This document shows positions 63,428 through 64,000 of a stretch of DNA of 64,000 nucleotides, in pieces (the first letter of the stretch is position 1; the number at the start of each line of letters is the position of its first letter). Source of the stretch: Brevundimonas alba (GTDB lineage: Bacteria; Pseudomonadota; Alphaproteobacteria; Caulobacterales; Caulobacteraceae); contig NZ_JAATJM010000002.1 of assembly GCF_011927945.1 (NCBI RefSeq), forward strand, positions 496,001 through 560,000, in the 5' to 3' direction. The notes under the pieces were generated by a model that did no database searches, was not told the origin of the DNA, and saw nothing but the letters and a program-made list of their open reading frames with translations. Position numbers and translations under genes: made by a program.

Positions 63428-64000
63428 ATGTTCAGGCGCGCCGCCCTTACCCTGCTGGCCGTTCTGCCCTTGCTGCTCGCGGCGGGGGCGGGGCAGGCGC
63501 GCGCCCAGAACCGCTCCGGCGCGGCCGAGGTCTGCGACGTGGGCGCGACCGAATGGGGCGCCCCGGCGCTCGCCAACGCCATCTCCCACTATTCGCTGGA
63601 ATGGACCCCCTTCGGTCCGACCGAATGGGGCTGGGAGACCTATCTGCCGCTGATCCAGAAGGAACTCGGCACCGACTGCGCGCCCGGATCGCCGGTGTTC
63701 GCCAAGGCGCTGGCCGAGTTCCAGTACGCCCATGCCCTGCCGCCGACGGGCTGGTTCGATCAGGCGACATTCCAGACCTTTCGTGGCGTCTGGCAGGAGC
63801 GGCGGCCCTTCATCATGGCTCGCGTGCGCGAGGAGCCATGCCCCGAGCCGCCGCCGCTGTACCAACTCGGCTATCTGGTCGAGTCGGAGGAGCACGCCGA
63901 CCGCCTGACCCGGCTGCTGCGCCGTGACGTGCTGGAGGCCTATCGTCGGCTGGTGGCCGCGGCCCGCGCCGAAGTGCCGGAGGTGGCGGAAAATCCGGAG
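63428..64000 (+). CDS. Secreted protein with peptidoglycan-binding-like segment, cut by window end
   Basis: At least 191 codons, open to the window end. An ATG at 63398 in the same frame is an alternative start. A signal peptide (RRAALTLLAVLPLLLAAG, cleaved near ARAQ) leads to a mature part with VCDVGATEWGAPALANAIS, WGWETYLPLIQKELG, and FAKALAEFQYAHALPPTGWF..ATFQTF. The last resembles the repeat of peptidoglycan-binding (PG_binding_1) domains. Further C-terminal residues may show an endopeptidase. Partial, so function is open. Confidence 0.65.
   Translation, partial: MFRRAALTLLAVLPLLLAAGAGQARAQNRSGAAEVCDVGATEWGAPALANAISHYSLEWTPFGPTEWGWETYLPLIQKELGTDCAPGSPVFAKALAEFQYAHALPPTGWFDQATFQTFRGVWQERRPFIMARVREEPCPEPPPLYQLGYLVESEEHADRLTRLLRRDVLEAYRRLVAAARAEVPEVAENPE

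Overview
The window is a GC-rich, densely packed bacterial chromosome segment, almost certainly from an alphaproteobacterium of the Caulobacteraceae. Brevundimonas-like is my best guess, inferred from gene content and order, not from any search. Pointers are the nrdR-rib-nusB-thiL operon, recG-sdhE-mfd, ispDF-dusB-ntrYX-hfq-hflX, a REC-REC-degenerate-GGDEF protein resembling the Caulobacter cell-cycle factor PopA, and REP-like elements. No prophage, transposase, CRISPR array or biosynthetic cluster is visible. The content is mostly core chromosome.

Layout. 1-5.3 kb: glyA end, nrdR, then ribD(reductase only)-ribE-ribBX-ribH-nusB-thiL, almost all joined by 1-4 nt start/stop overlaps. 5.4-8.1 kb: a small exported protein and the proton-pumping pyrophosphatase hppA. 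8.2-12.8 kb: bamE on the minus strand, then a cytochrome bc1 assembly chaperone, a YceD-family gene, plsX, fabH, ihfA and a MerR regulator. 12.8-16.0 kb: tRNA-Pro(GGG), two small membrane proteins, ctaA (heme A synthase) and a Tat-exported DUF839/PhoX-type protein. 16.0-16.8 kb: the only long non-coding gap, with a promoter-like element and a long inverted repeat. 16.8-19.6 kb: rplM-rpsI, argC, msrB. 19.6-25.3 kb: phaC with a small membrane partner, a lipoprotein, glpX-recJ. 25.4-29.1 kb: tRNA-Glu, a two-domain cold-shock protein, a DUF192 lipoprotein, tRNA-Pro(TGG), a complex I accessory subunit, tRNA-Arg(TCT), exonuclease III.

29-34.9 kb: a Cys/Met-metabolism PLP enzyme, an orphan amino-acid-binding lipoprotein next to a DAACS symporter, a sulfurtransferase and cyclopropane fatty acid synthase. 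35-39.5 kb: kdsA-hldE-hldD (LPS inner core) and a DUF3089 protein. 39.5-46.8 kb: recG, sdhE, mfd and an ArsR/SRPBCC pair. 46.8-52.4 kb: the PopA-like protein, a YihY-type membrane protein, tusA-cinA and a fused MFS/spermidine-synthase protein. 52.4-61.0 kb: ispDF, dusB, ntrY, ntrX, a class IV aminotransferase, hfq, hflX. 61-64 kb: a REP element, mazG, an MFS symporter, and the start of a secreted protein cut by the window end.

The most interesting signals are (i) a two-copy promoter/operator-like element with a TACCCGGGTA palindrome, upstream of ribE and of the phoX-like gene 14.5 kb away; (ii) a riboflavin operon that lacks the deaminase half of RibD, has a RibA domain stripped of its zinc cysteines, and has a ribH without a normal start codon; (iii) the PopA-like c-di-GMP receptor; and (iv) an ntrYX locus without ntrBC whose NtrX lacks the sigma-54 contact motif.
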